Below are positions 63,971 to 64,000 of a stretch of 64,000 bases of DNA, one piece after another. Made by a program: the position numbers and the translations under genes. This DNA comes from Marinobacter halophilus. Its GTDB lineage: Bacteria > Pseudomonadota > Gammaproteobacteria > Pseudomonadales > Oleiphilaceae. The notes below the pieces were generated by a model that searched no databases, had not been told where the DNA came from, and worked only from the letters and a program-made list of their open reading frames with translations. Where the stretch lies: the NCBI RefSeq assembly GCF_003007685.1, contig NZ_PXNN01000013.1:1-64000 (forward strand), read 5' to 3'. How positions within the stretch are numbered: the first letter of the stretch is position 1; every line of letters starts with the position of its first letter.

Positions 63971-64000
63971 ATTTTTTTCAACACTCTCGCCGGATTCCCT

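Noticed and set aside
1..64000. tRNA, rRNA or prophage genes
   Set aside because: None recognised on either strand; no integrase, terminase or capsid motif was seen.

Overview
The window looks like chromosomal DNA from a marine gammaproteobacterium, most probably Marinobacter or a close relative. The clues are an MvaT-type nucleoid protein, a flagellin/flaG/fliD/fliS block, an OruR-like AraC regulator next to argG, and a GH13_18 phosphorylase beside a glucosylglycerate-type synthase and phosphatase. The genus is inferred from gene content only. By eye the first ~55 kb are fairly GC-rich, and everything beyond an insertion sequence at 55.7-57.3 kb is clearly AT-rich.

Layout. 1-0.8 kb: start of a vgrG (type VI secretion tip), cut by the window edge. 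0.9-4.7 kb: three-gene operon for a glucosylated compatible solute (phosphatase, glycosyltransferase, GH13_18 phosphorylase). 4.8-12.1 kb: housekeeping genes (selO, ampG-like transporter, yajQ, a response regulator with a decayed GGDEF domain, an AraC regulator, argG). 12.2-19.3 kb: flagellar filament block with fliS, fliD, flaG and flagellin 1 on the minus strand, and a divergent larger flagellin 2. Readable sigma-28 promoters precede fliD and flagellin 1, and a sigma-54-type promoter precedes flagellin 2. 19.4-22.3 kb: small toxin-antitoxin genes and remnants. 22.5-24.5 kb: a TPR/methyltransferase-like gene whose sigma-54-type promoter closely matches that of flagellin 2. 24.6-33.2 kb: sbcB, a DUF6160 protein, a REC-CheC/CheX regulator plus a diguanylate cyclase, and an exported phosphoesterase pair. 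33.4-39.9 kb: Fic, two hipBA-type loci (the second kinase lacks its N-terminal domain), mvaT, a DUF4160/DUF2442 pair and a UDP-sugar dehydrogenase. 40-41.6 kb: a metallo-beta-lactamase/beta-CASP RNase. 41.7-64 kb: a long minus-strand surface-polysaccharide region with two initiating transferases, two Wzx-like flippases, two Wzy/ligase-like membrane proteins, six glycosyltransferases, an AsnB-like enzyme, a CapK-like ligase and a pyruvyltransferase, split by an IS3-family element.

The most striking feature is a system of GGGGTCAGACCCC palindromic repeats. Type 1 is a REPIN-like unit: two inverted 13-nt cores around a GACATTT/AAATGT stem and a 9-nt loop. Fourteen copies lie between genes from 0.9 to 38.9 kb, and thirteen of them have an invariant 53-nt core. 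Type 2 is a composite of two different palindromic modules. Two type-2 copies sit inside the RNase gene at 40-41.6 kb, both in frame and in the same phase, and each adds about 40 residues with the same peptide signature. Other copies supply stop codons to neighbouring genes. No repeat of either type was found in the polysaccharide region from 41.7 kb onward.
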